From NCBI GenBank assembly GCA_040437565.1, contig JBDOQK010000004.1:310001-374000 (forward strand): a DNA stretch of 64,000 nt, read 5' to 3'. This stretch comes from Albugo candida (lineage: Eukaryota; Oomycota; Peronosporomycetes; Albuginales). The notes below the pieces were generated by a model. The model was not told the DNA's origin and made no database searches. It was given only the letters and a program-made list of their open reading frames with translations. The position numbers and the translations under genes were made by a program. Shown here piece by piece: positions 9,796 to 20,354 of this stretch; position 1 is the stretch's first letter, and every line of letters starts with the position of its first letter.

Positions 9796-11577
9796 ATGGC
9801 TTCCAGCGACGTGATGTGTATCCTACAACGAGAACTACAGCTTACAAGAGAGCGAGAAAGCGATATTCAGCAAGTCCTTCGGAACGTACAAACAAACATT
9901 GAAAAGGATAAGGAATTATTGAACCTGTACCAAATGGCAATCGTTAAATTGCGTGAGGCATTGATGCAAGAGCGACAACTTCAGGACGAATCCCCCAAGC
10001 ATTTCCAAAAATCACTGAGACAAAAGAATCACGAAAATGAAGAGTCTCCAGGTAGCTTATGGTACAGATTTTCGCGTGAGGAAATCCGTGACCGAAACGA
10101 TACAGATAGCTCCGATACCTCACATTGTGGTTGCGCTTCCCCATATAAAGAGGAGTCAGTCACTTTATCCGATGAGGCTAGGGATTACAAAGTACAGAAT
10201 GAAGCGATACGATCAAAAACTCATGCATTGAATAGCTCCATAATGCAGCAATACCTTCCTTCCAGCTTGTTGGATTCTCTTCATATAGATAAGAATGGTG
10301 CAAGCCTTTTCATTTCAGAACACTCGGACACGCCTGAATCAGACTCAACGAGTACTGGATCAACTGTGAATGGAGCGGTAGCGTATGACGACAGAAGGTT
10401 CACAGGTAACATTCGGGAAGAGCACCCATCCGGCAAGACTGACAAAGGACGACAATCAGATCAGAAAGCCTATGGTCTACTCGAATTCGGTCAGCGTAAC
10501 TATAGTCAAACTGACGGTTTGGCTGTAATGGCTTCCGATAAGAGAGAACACGCACATTGCATTGAAAATCAATCCGTGTCCTCCTCTACCGCAAAAAAGC
10601 CGTGTGGTACCGTGATTCTATCAGCGCTTTCTTCACTTAGTACGGTCTTCCAATTCATTGCAAAGGAAGAACTTGAGCGTATTTTAATCGCTGTTGAAGG
10701 TGATGTCTCAGTTGCTATCGATCGCATCTTATATGAGCATCCATCCATGTACCCATCGGATGTTATGGTCGATTTGAAATCAAGAGAATCCTCCGATGAC
10801 AACATAAATTGGTCGGCCAGAAACGATTGGAATACCGGAACTTGTCCACTTGAATATGGTCCACTCCAAAACTACGCACAAAAAGATTCTTTCGTTTTGA
10901 GCAATCGCCGAAAATTCGAATCAAATGTAGAAAATGGAAGCTTTTTAATAAAACGTCAAAACGCAAAAGTAAGCCAAAAGAACTTCCGAAATGATGACTT
11001 CCGGTCATCGTTGGCAAGTCCAGTCTCAGATGGCTTTTCTCCTCGGCTGCATAGTTATAAGACCGAAATTTGCTTATTCTACTTGCGTGGAACGTGCAAT
11101 TACGCCAGAGAAGAATGCCGGTTTGCTCACGGCGAAAAGGATCTTCGAGCAATACATGACAACAAAGCGCGAGAGATGTATTTATCCACCAAGTCTAGAG
11201 CAATCAATCTGGGTTTGAGAGATTTCGCCTCCGTCTCAGCGAACGGACTCTTTACCCTTCCATCAGCTTACGTATGTTCTCAAAGCACGCATCATTCCGC
11301 AGATGATACAAAGCAATATCAGCAAAGGGATCAAGAAATTTCACCGTCTCTCGTACAGTGTGGAATCAATAGATTTGATGCATCATGCACGGAGAATTTT
11401 CCAGATATGGAGAGGCGCTCAGCACATGCATCGTGCTATCATATGAATTCTCATCATTGTTTTAGACAACGGAATCACTCGAGTCATTTTTTACATCAGA
11501 TGCACCCTCGACAAAAAGTCAGCAGTTTACATGCGGTGAGGAACACTAGAGGTCGGAAAATGGCATCCGAATGGTAA
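9796..11577 (+). CDS. CCCH zinc-finger protein with CUE-like domain
   Basis: Single exon, 593 residues from an ATG. Residues about 10-70 form a predicted coiled coil. Around residues 270-315 a CUE/UBA-like helical segment appears (ILSALSSLSTVF, then EELERILIAVEGDVSVAIDR). Near residues 420-450 there is one zinc finger, YKTEICLFYLRGTCNYAREE followed by CRFAHGE, with spacing C-x7-C-x6-C-x3-H. CCCH fingers of this kind usually bind RNA, and CUE domains bind ubiquitin, so a role in RNA turnover or regulation is plausible but inferred. The remainder is serine-rich and low in order. The C-terminal 130 residues are rich in histidine and glutamine. Confidence 0.75.
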   Translation: MASSDVMCILQRELQLTRERESDIQQVLRNVQTNIEKDKELLNLYQMAIVKLREALMQERQLQDESPKHFQKSLRQKNHENEESPGSLWYRFSREEIRDRNDTDSSDTSHCGCASPYKEESVTLSDEARDYKVQNEAIRSKTHALNSSIMQQYLPSSLLDSLHIDKNGASLFISEHSDTPESDSTSTGSTVNGAVAYDDRRFTGNIREEHPSGKTDKGRQSDQKAYGLLEFGQRNYSQTDGLAVMASDKREHAHCIENQSVSSSTAKKPCGTVILSALSSLSTVFQFIAKEELERILIAVEGDVSVAIDRILYEHPSMYPSDVMVDLKSRESSDDNINWSARNDWNTGTCPLEYGPLQNYAQKDSFVLSNRRKFESNVENGSFLIKRQNAKVSQKNFRNDDFRSSLASPVSDGFSPRLHSYKTEICLFYLRGTCNYAREECRFAHGEKDLRAIHDNKAREMYLSTKSRAINLGLRDFASVSANGLFTLPSAYVCSQSTHHSADDTKQYQQRDQEISPSLVQCGINRFDASCTENFPDMERRSAHASCYHMNSHHCFRQRNHSSHFLHQMHPRQKVSSLHAVRNTRGRKMASEW

Positions 11578-11727
11578 TTTTGTTGTTCATAAATGAGTGC
11601 TGGAAAGATTGCTTCAAACTTTATTATAATGCGAATCAATAGAGTGGAAGATATCTCCCTACACAAATGAGATTGCATTTTCTTGTATGTATATATTCCT
11701 ACTTGACTATCAGCAAATGCTTTGCGG

Positions 11728-12897
11728 TCACACTCTACTCGATGCCACCGCCGAAGATGACATTGGTCGATCTCGAAGATGTTCTGCCTCTTCATGTGAG
11801 AATCCAGCTGGAAAAGATCCTCCTTGCTGCATTCTGGCTACCTCGAGAACGAGAAAAAGATCCCGAACATTGACATCAACAGAAACTATTGTACCGTTCA
11901 AAATCATTCGTATACTTCGATATTGCACATCATCGTCTGGAATGGAGGTGAAGGAAGACCGTGCAAGTTGCTGAAGGTGTTGTGGAGCTGCGGGAGCTGT
12001 GCCAACTGGGAATATAGGAGGAACAGGAGGTTGCCACAACTCAGGTTCTGATCGTTTGCGTTTGGCCGCAGCTGGAGGAGTATTGGTCGAAAGTGAAGAT
12101 AAGCGTTGTGAAGCTCCGCTAATATCGACTCCAATACCAGAGTGGCTCGATGGTCCAGCCCCTGGGAATGGCCTACCTGGACGCTGTGATTCGACAGAAC
12201 CTTCCGATTTCTGTTGATGTTTTATGTAAGGCTCATCAGAAGCCATTGTAGAAGCCATAGTCTGCGGTATGCTGAGTCCGGGAACTTGTAATCTGCGTGC
12301 AGGTGGCATTGTGGCAGTTGTCACATCATGCATACTGGCAAACAATGCTGGGACTTGTTGCCGGCTTCCTTGTGATGAATACGGATAGAATGAAGAAGGC
12401 CCGGATGGATGTGTTCTTTCGTCTTGCCTTTGTCTCTTGGAGATTGCACTGGGTTTTTTCACATACGTCAAAATATCACATCTAAACCCATCATTGCCCA
12501 CTTTACGTTTAAGATAGTTTCGGTATGAACGACTGATACGTGATTCAAAATTCCGAGCAGTTACTTCGACCAATTCGGACTGTTTGGAGTGCACACCAGG
12601 CCGGATATAAATGGCCATGTCTTCACGTACGTAATCTTCCGGTCCTTCAAAATTCCTAATCTCACGAGTCGTGACGTTGTTGACAATTCTGCAAAAGTTC
12701 TCATAACCATCTTCCATTGAAAACTGAAAATTAGTGATCGAAAGATGTTTACGTGAAGTTCGATGCACATCTCCGATTTTGACCGTGAGCTCAGCAACCA
12801 AAACGTTCGGAACGTTGAAAGACGACTGCGTGCTCCCACTTCGAGAGTATGGTGATGCTGAAGCCGATGTAGTAGGCTGATCTGGTTGTTCTGTCAT
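11728..12897 (-). CDS. Unrecognised protein with low-complexity middle
   Basis: Single exon, 389 residues. The first 30 residues are S/T-rich. Residues about 35-170 look globular (LVAELTVKIGDVHRTSRKHL, FEGPEDYVREDMAIYIRPG, RSYRNYLKRKVGNDGFRCDI). A proline- and serine-rich linker follows, with the possible basic nuclear signal AAAKRKRSEPE. A short conserved-looking C-terminal patch reads YRSIRMILNGTIVSVDVNVR. I do not recognise the family. The gene converges with the CCCH gene, with about 150 bp between stops. No membrane segment is seen. Confidence 0.65.
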   Translation of the reverse strand: MTEQPDQPTTSASASPYSRSGSTQSSFNVPNVLVAELTVKIGDVHRTSRKHLSITNFQFSMEDGYENFCRIVNNVTTREIRNFEGPEDYVREDMAIYIRPGVHSKQSELVEVTARNFESRISRSYRNYLKRKVGNDGFRCDILTYVKKPSAISKRQRQDERTHPSGPSSFYPYSSQGSRQQVPALFASMHDVTTATMPPARRLQVPGLSIPQTMASTMASDEPYIKHQQKSEGSVESQRPGRPFPGAGPSSHSGIGVDISGASQRLSSLSTNTPPAAAKRKRSEPELWQPPVPPIFPVGTAPAAPQHLQQLARSSFTSIPDDDVQYRSIRMILNGTIVSVDVNVRDLFLVLEVARMQQGGSFPAGFSHEEAEHLRDRPMSSSAVASSRV

Positions 12898-13559
12898 TCT
12901 TTGAGCCTATATGTACCCTTATTTACTAGTGACAGACTGAATAAGAATGAAAATGCAGGAACAACGAGCGCCAAGTCAAGCGCTAACAGTCGCAAAGAGA
13001 AAAACTTTCCAAAGAAGATTAATTTTCTAATCCAACTTGACAATTTTTGAGACAGGTGATGTTCCAGCAGTATGTAGAAAAAGTTATTCTTAGCTAAGCG
13101 TGTTATTGTTTTAGTCTCACTACAGAGATCAGTTTTATGTGATCTGCGCTTCCTTCAGCGTGGAAGAGGTCGTGCGTTATCTCAAATGTACAGATGTTAG
13201 CACAAATGTACACGATTGCTTAGCTTCCTTGTTACGCTGTAATCAATATGTAATAGTATAGGGTCTCTAGAGTTCTTTGAGAGTTTGGAGACATCTCATG
13301 CGTATGCAGTTGGTACTAGGAACGATGCAAACGCACCCTTTTCATATTAAAACGGCGATCTGTGTAAAAAAGGTCTCCTTTGCACGTCAGCTTTGAAAAG
13401 CGTCCTTTTTGCGTAACAAAGCTTCTGTAGTCAACAACTTTTTATAAATTTGACCTTTAGTAACACTTGCCTCTTGAGCCTTTATACTTTTTTATAATAT
13501 ACTATAAATGAATCATAATCGCTGTTACCACATCGAAACGTCACTTGAAGGAAAGCACA
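12898..13559. promoter_or_regulatory. Divergent intergenic region
   Basis: About 660 bp between a minus-strand gene and IFT20 (+). An AT-rich run of TATA-like sequence (around 13490-13508) lies about 50 bp upstream of the IFT20 start codon and may belong to its promoter. Nothing else is recognised. Confidence 0.3.
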
Positions 13560-14111
13560 ATGAGATCGAATGATTATCAGTTGCCGCGTATATCATTTGA
13601 CGACGAATATCGTCTTCACGCATTGGAAAAAGATCAGATTGCACATACGCACGACTTGGAATTGGAAAGCAATCAGTTTGTCACGAGTAAGCATAAATAT
13701 ATAGTCTTGTAATTCATCAGAATGATTGTCAATCAGAATTGGATGAATTCCACGAAATCATCAAAGGTGTGTTGCAGGTATTGGAGGCACAGGAACAACG
13801 GATTGAGCGTGAAAAACTCAAGGTATCCAATCGTTTTAATCGTAATAGTCTTGTAACACGTCGATAGGCGATTGGAGAGCGGAATAAAGTGGATTCCGAA
13901 CTGGAGAATCGCAATCGTCAAAAAGCTATCACGCAACTCTTGATCAAGGAAAAACAAACAGAATTGGAAAGGTTTGTTTTCGTGAAATGCAAATGATGCC
14001 ATTTGTCTCGATTTTTTGATCGTCAGGTACAACCTCCAGTATGAATCCCTTTCAAAGGTTTTAGAAGAACAGCAAGTTCTTATGGAAAAACTCAGCAATA
14101 ACGAAACTTGA
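13560..14111 (+). CDS. IFT20: Intraflagellar transport protein IFT20
   Basis: Four exons join with consistent phases: 13560-13686, 13737-13822, 13868-13971, 14027-14111, giving 133 residues, the family's usual size (human about 132). The introns are 45-55 nt. The almost fully coiled-coil product follows IFT20 throughout: an N-terminal SFDDEYRLHALE, then ESNQFVTKLDEFHEIIKG, the diagnostic KLKAIGERN, and the C-terminal ELERYNLQYESLSKVLEEQQ. IFT20 is the smallest IFT-B subunit; in animals it also sits at the Golgi and sorts membrane proteins to the cilium. Here it points to flagellated zoospores. The 3' end faces the threonine ammonia-lyase gene with about 160 bp between stops. Confidence 0.88.
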
Positions 14112-14270
14112 TGCCTAAAGCGTTGTCTGATAAGGATAGTATAACCGTATCAATCACCATTTCGGTCATTATGTCCAACACTCTGGACACAGCGCCACAT
14201 AATGTTTGAAGCAAACACAGTTTGGTGACAATAGTCCATTTGTATATTGTGTGGAAGCCACAATCGGATT

Positions 14271-15909
14271 CTATATAGTTCCCCACTGCAAAGGGTAGCC
14301 ACCTTCTTCTAGCCTCCGTTTCAATTCCAAGCCATGTTCGTACGATTGAGTCTCCACAACACATTTTACTGCTACTTGAGACACACTTGTATGGACCCAT
14401 GCACGTTCGTGATGAATATCCTTGACACTGACGCCGCATTCCAACATCAAGTTGGCAAGCTGAGCAATACCTCCAGGACGATCACTCACTGTTGCAATGA
14501 AACGTACAAGACGACCATCGGCGGCTAAACCACGCTCTATGACTCGACCCAACACAGGTGTATCGATGTTTCCCCCACAAAGCGGTAAAACAATACGTTT
14601 TCCTCTCAATTCAGGTAACTTGTCGTCAATCAAAGCTGCTAATGCGCACGCACCGCCTCCTTCCACAACAACTTTTTCTTGTTCAACGAGGCGAAGGACA
14701 CTCAGCGCGATGGCGCGTTCGGATACTGTCACAACTTTGTCAACTCGATCTTTTGCAATCTCAAACGCATTGCTTCCAACGCATGGGACGGCCAAGCCAT
14801 CAGCCAAAGTTGGAGATGTTGGTACATGTACAGGTTTCCCTGCCTCAAGAGCTGCAGTGAAACTAGGACAAAGGACGGGTTCTACCCCGATTATTTGAAC
14901 TGTGGGAGCCAATGTCTTAACTGCCAACGAAATCCCGGCAATAAGACCTCCACCCCCAATTGGCACAATAATTGCATCTAGATTGGACACCTATTTGGCA
15001 ATTTCATGTTAGCGACTACGAATCAACCTGCATTATGCTCCGCACCTGATGCAAAATCTCAATGCCCATACTTCCGGCTCCAGCGATGATATCTGGATCA
15101 TCAAACCCATTAATATACTTTAGACCCTACAACCATCGAAAAACTCATCATCTTCACATTGAAAAGCTTGATATGCAAATTACTTGTTCCTTGGCAATTT
15201 CATCAGCTTTGACTCTCGCTTCCAGAATGTGAGCTCCATGTAGGACCACATTTGCACCAAGGTTTTGGCAACTGGTAATTTTTGTGAGTGGTGCGATATG
15301 TGGCATCACACAGGTGACCGGAATGCCAAGTTCTTTGCCATGATGAGCCAATGCCAAGGCATGATTTCCTGAGTATTAAATAATAATAGCGCTGAAGACG
15401 GGCAATAGTATGAAGAGAAGTACCTGCGGAAGCTGCAACGACACCACTTTGTCGCTGTTCTGATGTTAGCCGTAGCAAAGCGTTTCGAGCACCACGTTCC
15501 TTAAAACTGTTTGTGAATGCAAGGCGATACGGTAATGTCTCAAAATCAGAATTTCAAAATCCAGAGCATCCTGCCTTCCAGTCAGCTGCCGATAATCCTT
15601 TTTTAGGTAAATGATGCAATCCAATTGAGAAGATAATACGGGCGACATTTTACAAGAGGTCGGTTGAATGCCTGCGTCGGGTCACTCATTACTCTTAGGA
15701 TATGTAAACATTGGGTTCGATGACTCACCGTCACGGATGAGAAAACTGGCGGTGCTGACGTCCTGAAAGGTGATCGCCTTTGTGGGTTTGTCGCTATCGA
15801 TTTGAGTGGAAAAGTTGTTGTGCAAAGAGCCACAGAGAGCCCGACCTGTACGCCAATTGCGTTGTACATGACATCCGCTTCTGCGAGTTTTAGATATCAA
15901 TTGTCTCAT
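14271..15909 (-). CDS. Threonine ammonia-lyase (threonine dehydratase), organelle-targeted
   Basis: Six exons: 15909-15729, 15671-15575, 15506-15424, 15368-15184, 15126-15046, 14990-14271; 448 residues. This PLP enzyme converts L-threonine to 2-oxobutanoate and ammonia. Seen are the PLP-lysine motif GSFKERGARN, ASAGNHALALAHHG, the phosphate-binding GGGGLIAG, and a C-terminal ACT-like domain starting at VRFIATVSDRPGGIAQLANL. The single short ACT domain resembles the catabolic/IlvA1-like class rather than the two-ACT biosynthetic enzyme. The N-terminus (RQLISKTRRSGCHVQRNWRT) is basic and hydroxylated, consistent with a mitochondrial presequence. Intron 2 appears to use a GC donor (GGAAG/GCAGGA): only that junction restores SFK, and there is no nearby GT. 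A serine racemase-like activity cannot be excluded. Confidence 0.85.
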
Positions 15910-16009
15910 CGTTAGAGCAGCAAGTATTCGACGCTATGAATCATCCACAAACAGATGACCTCTTTATTTTATTATACTGTATTGCCAACTACTTTATCAC
16001 ATTGAATAC

Positions 16010-18308
16010 TTATTGCAAATATTTCTCGACGTGAGAACGCAATCTGTTTTCCTCCGGCGACAAACCTAAAGGCGCTCCATGACCACCGTATTCTTCAGGG
16101 ATTTGATCAATATCAATAAGTTGCTTCAATTCACGTAAAATACTGCTTCTCCCTTTAAGCATATGAACCTAAAAGAGAAATCCAGTTAAGCGGCAAAGCT
16201 TTAAAGTGCAAGTACAAAGTCTACCTTATCCCGTGTCACGGGATCAATCAATGGCTTGACAATTCGCCATATCATATTAAACCAACCAGGAATATTGATA
16301 ATGAAAATATGAGCACTTCGTTCGGGATAATGTGCTGCAGTAAAACTAGAAGCTCGCTTGATAAAATCCAATACTTCCCCGCCCAAGCTTGACATGCCGA
16401 TGCCAGAGACGTCCAAAACTGTTATGGATCGGGCAGCATCCTCTGGCTCTATATACGTCCATAAAAATTCGGTGATGTACATATAATGATAAATCAAGTC
16501 TTCAATTGATAGACCAAGCTGCTTGAGGGCCACAAGATCGATCTTCCCAGGCTTTTCATAGTATACTGGATTTCCGGCTTTAGAACGACCGTGGAAGTAC
16601 TGCGGATAGCATTTTTTTATTTTCTCAAAATTGTGATGTGGTCTACGCAGAATTTGATCAAGTTCATGTTCTTTCCGCCATGCCACTGTTTGCAAATATC
16701 GCTCCTTTCCTTTTTCTTCGTTTCCTTTTTCAGCCGCAACAAATCGAGGAGAAAATGAGATGGAATGATCATTTGCTTTATCCGTCTGCACCAAATTATG
16801 AGTCGCATCTTGAAGAATAGTGCCTTCTGTAACGGTTTGATCTACTTGAATCGTTTCCAGCTGCTCGACTTGTAAATAGAAAGTATATTCGCCGTCAGAT
16901 TGGTGCTCGGAGACTTGAGTCCTTGCTTTTGTTTTACTCCGAGCTTTTGATAGCGATAATGTGCTACATTGGGGATCAGTACGCATTTGAGTTGAGCAGA
17001 TTTTTGGCATCACCTTGTGAGGAATTGAACCGCTTGCGAAATTGATTGTACGAATCCCAAGAAAGCTGTCATTTTCATCAGTCCTGTGAATGGCACATTG
17101 CAATAGAAAGCCAGTGAACAGCTAAGAATGAATAATCCTCCTAGAAGGGTCGGGAATGCTGTACTAAACGATGAGGTAGCCGTTGTTGGCTGTATTCCTG
17201 AGTTTGTTGGAGACTGTGGCGAAACGGATCGGGTTGTGCTCTTCGTACATCGGATAGAAACTATGCTTTCACGTTAGTTTAAAGTGGAACCAAACGGTTG
17301 TACACATACCATTCACTTTGCAATATGAGACGGTATGAATCAGATTGGGATCAGTACGCACTGGTGTGGCGAGTGTCAGCCTTTCAGATTGCGCACACAA
17401 ACTCGAAATATCATTGCCAAGCATCAATCTCGTGATGCGAACACCTTCACCATTGCTTAGCACAATGATGCAAACGTCGTCTCGAAGGAATGTGCCCAAC
17501 GTGACTTCGGAATGCGGTACAATGTGTCGCTGTATGAGAATCTCCGAATCATTTGACTTCATACAAATGGCCAATACATTAACTGCAGCCTTCTCCTCTA
17601 TCTGTTCCAAATTCTGCGTTTCTGATAAGGTTCGGTCATTCACATCATTTTCGTTCTGACTACTGTATGACGTGAATGCAGTTGTCAGAGTCACCGAATG
17701 GTAATGTACCTTGTAACGACACAAATGTATGTCTGTATCACTTCCATAGGCCACTCGTGATTGTAGTTTCGTGATTTAGCGATCATAATTGCTTGATTGA
17801 TTGCATTTACCCATGCTGTTGCAAATTCCAGCTTTTCCGCTCGTAGGAGCATAAGCATTACTTTTCGCTTCTACGATAAAAACGCGCTTAATATGAGGCT
17901 ATCGTACTGAGCTTAACTCACTGAGAACAATGCAATAAAGTGAGATGATATCCCGCTTTCTACAGCTCCGCTCGGTGCATGCTCACTGGGAATTACTTTT
18001 GCGCATTCGATATCCTGTAAAGCTGTCTGTCCCCTCTCCTTACCAAATAATTCGAATTCCTCCGACTTCCGGTAGTAATGAAGTGACTTTGTCGATAAGA
18101 TGAACAGCCGTTTTGCCCATCCTCCACGTACGGCTCCATCCCGACGCTTGTCCAGGGACCCAAATACCAGTATTCTCAAGTGTGTAGCTGGATATAGACC
18201 CGGTAGACACACCGTACGAAAATTGTGTGCGGTACTGAAGAACTGCGAGTGCTCTGACGGGGTGTATGCCTTGGATGAGTATCGCCCAATGCTGGAATCG
18301 TCGGACAT
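16010..18308 (-). CDS. PH domain / transmembrane / Sec14 (CRAL-TRIO) lipid-binding protein
   Basis: Multi-exon gene starting at the ATG 18308-18306. The first exon holds a PH domain start (VFGSLDKRRDGAVRGG, AKRLFILSTKSLHYYRKS), completed after an intron by FATAWVNAINQAIM. A middle region has no clear domain. Next comes a hydrophobic stretch (FPTLLGGLFILSCSLAFYC), likely a membrane span. The CRAL-TRIO domain follows, with YPQYFHGRSKAGNPVYYEKP, ITVLDVSGIGMSSLG and FIINIPGWFNMIWRIVKPLI. The last exon continues VHMLKGRSSILRELKQLIDI and DQIPEEYGGHG, the typical Sec14 end, and stops at 16010. Sec14 domains bind and exchange phosphoinositide or other lipids; PH domains recruit to membranes. Introns were placed by phase (for example 17309-ish GTATGTG and 17033-ish GTGATG) and the middle ones are less certain than the domains. 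Confidence 0.75.
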
Positions 18309-18684
18309 GAGGCCAAATGTCCACGTAAACGTCTGATTGGATGAATATAAACATGGTGCGAATGCCTTATTGGTTGAATGTATGCCATTTCTGCAATATT
18401 TCTATTGGTTGTAAAGATTGATGAGAATGAGAAGTATCCGTATTTTTGGATCGATTACGCGGAAAGAAGAATTGTAGGGTCAGGGTAGGTGTCCACGTAA
18501 CTGTTCTCATAGACATGTGAGGTTTTTTAGACCGTCGTGCGAAATCTAAATACAAAGTATAGACGGTTGCGCCTTCGGTATTAGGATTACGCTTGGGTTT
18601 TTTCTCCTCGACCAAAAACCATCATTTCAGTTTTGTTTTTTCTTCAGCACAAAGCAACAGTCAACAAAGAACAAAAAGTCGAAA

Positions 18685-19698
18685 ATGGCGGAAACAGCGC
18701 GTGTGACTTCACTTAAAATCAATTTCAAAGGAGAAATTCATCGAATTCGCGTGGATTTGAGTACGTTTGGATTAGAGCATCTGCAGGAATTGATTTGCAG
18801 TACCTTTAAACTCGCACCTGGATCGTTTATTGTTCAATACAAAGATGGAGAAGGGGACAACTTGAATGTGGTTTCGGACGCGGAATTCGAGGAAGCTTGT
18901 CGCGTGTTCCTCTCTGAGAACAATGCAATGAAGGCACTGAGATTTTCTGCGGTTCTGCGTCATCAAGTCATGTTCCAGGAAAATGTATCGGATCCGATTT
19001 TGAAAGCGATCGAACGCCTTGTAGAGACACTGCAATGCGCAGTCGAAAAAGTGAAAAAGGAAGAATGGGCTCGTCGTGCGCAAGATGGTATGGAGCAGAC
19101 CCGTGGAGCTGTGTTGAATGTTGCTGAAGGTGCACGAGACTCGTTTGATGCGGCTCGACAGAGTTTCCATGAAATACCATTTGAACAAGTACTGAAAGAA
19201 ACAACAGAAGGTTTAAAAAACGTGGCACAGAACATTGGATCCTTTGCTCAAGACGTGGTGGAAGAAATCAAAGGAATGAAAATAATTGATCCGGTAGAAA
19301 TGGACGCGAGCGATGAGACAACCAATCAAGATGAAGAAGCTACTGAGGAGGGCTCACGATCTTCTAATGAAAGCGAATGGGAAGACATTGCAGCATCTAA
19401 TGTACCTGTAGCAACCCCCGCAGTTGTCGAGGTTGTGGCATCCCCTTGTACTGCTGAAGAGCAAGTTCCTTCCATGCCGAGCGCTATTGTTGAGATACAG
19501 GAAGCACCCATGGCAATCTCTGAAGCAATCATCGTCGCTGAACCAGTCGTCTCCGACGAAGAAAAGAAATGGGCGGACCAGTTGGCCCTTATCAACGACG
19601 TATTGCCCGGTGTCGAAACGACTCGTTCGATTACTCTCTTGGAACAAGCGAACGGAAATGTGCAGGTTGTTCTTAACGCGTTGATGGAGGAGCTGTAG
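18685..19698 (+). CDS. PB1-UBA protein with a possible LIR motif (p62/NBR1-like)
   Basis: Single exon, 337 residues. Residues 8-90 form a PB1 domain: the basic N-terminal KINFKGEIHRIRV and the acidic YKDGEGDNLNVVSDAEFEEA. The middle (about 95-205) is helical. An acidic run then contains SEWEDIAAS with W232, matching the W-x-x-I LC3-interacting (LIR/AIM) pattern. The last 45 residues resemble a UBA domain (ALINDVLPGVETTRSITLLE, NGNVQVVLNALMEEL). PB1, LIR and UBA in this order are the core of selective-autophagy receptors p62/SQSTM1 and NBR1. The ZZ zinc finger and the NBR1 FW domain are not seen. The autophagy role is inference. Confidence 0.72.
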   Translation: MAETARVTSLKINFKGEIHRIRVDLSTFGLEHLQELICSTFKLAPGSFIVQYKDGEGDNLNVVSDAEFEEACRVFLSENNAMKALRFSAVLRHQVMFQENVSDPILKAIERLVETLQCAVEKVKKEEWARRAQDGMEQTRGAVLNVAEGARDSFDAARQSFHEIPFEQVLKETTEGLKNVAQNIGSFAQDVVEEIKGMKIIDPVEMDASDETTNQDEEATEEGSRSSNESEWEDIAASNVPVATPAVVEVVASPCTAEEQVPSMPSAIVEIQEAPMAISEAIIVAEPVVSDEEKKWADQLALINDVLPGVETTRSITLLEQANGNVQVVLNALMEEL

Positions 19699-19722
19699 AC
19701 AAATGAACGCGAACCAACCTGG

Positions 19723-20254
19723 AATCTTGTATTTTTTTACTTTTTTTCTCTTTTAATTCATGATCAATGCAATTGCTTTGCAATTTATTATCGCCAGTTT
19801 TTGGTCTCTTTTCAATCCTTGTGGTGAGATGTTGAAAGCGCTGCTGTAAAGCTGAAAACATCGGATGCTGCGCTGTAGACTTTGGGCGCTGCATTTTTGC
19901 TGCTGTGTAGTCGCGTGGCAGCTTTTTCAGGAATATGGAGCGAAATTAATCCCGATCCGTATATATGAAGAACAAGCACAAATAAATCCTTTTGAAGCAT
20001 CTTCATATCTTGAACTTCAGCAGTCCCCATGATCTCAATGTCTTCAGCGATGAAGTCGTCTATTGCTTCGCTGAACTGAATCTGAAATCTACATAAGTTA
20101 CCTTTATACAAGCCATTTGAGCGTACGTCGTTCGACCAAATAACGACATGTGGTTCCTGAAGAGCTGCATAATGAAATCATAACGCGCGACCCAACTGCT
20201 CGACGTTTTGGCATACCTCCAAGGGCATGAAGACATGACATACGATTTTTCAAA
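19723..20254. repeat. Duplicated contig end, copy A (left of gap)
   Basis: The 532 nt before the first N-run recur as 20355-20884 just after it, at roughly 97 per cent identity, with about 15 scattered differences and a short indel. The order unique-repeat-gap-repeat-unique is what two unmerged overlapping contigs produce. The differences may be allelic, or the copies may be a genuine tandem duplication. Confidence 0.9.
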
Positions 20255-20354
20255 NNNNNNNNNNNNNNNNNNNNNNNNNNNNNNNNNNNNNNNNNNNNNN
20301 NNNNNNNNNNNNNNNNNNNNNNNNNNNNNNNNNNNNNNNNNNNNNNNNNNNNNN
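20255..20354. other. Assembly gap (100 N)
   Basis: Exactly 100 N, a conventional placeholder length, between two near-identical flanks. Confidence 0.95.

Noticed and set aside
12561-12839. A second long frame within the unrecognised minus-strand gene
   Set aside because: It is an out-of-frame overlap of a longer, better-composed frame on the same strand.
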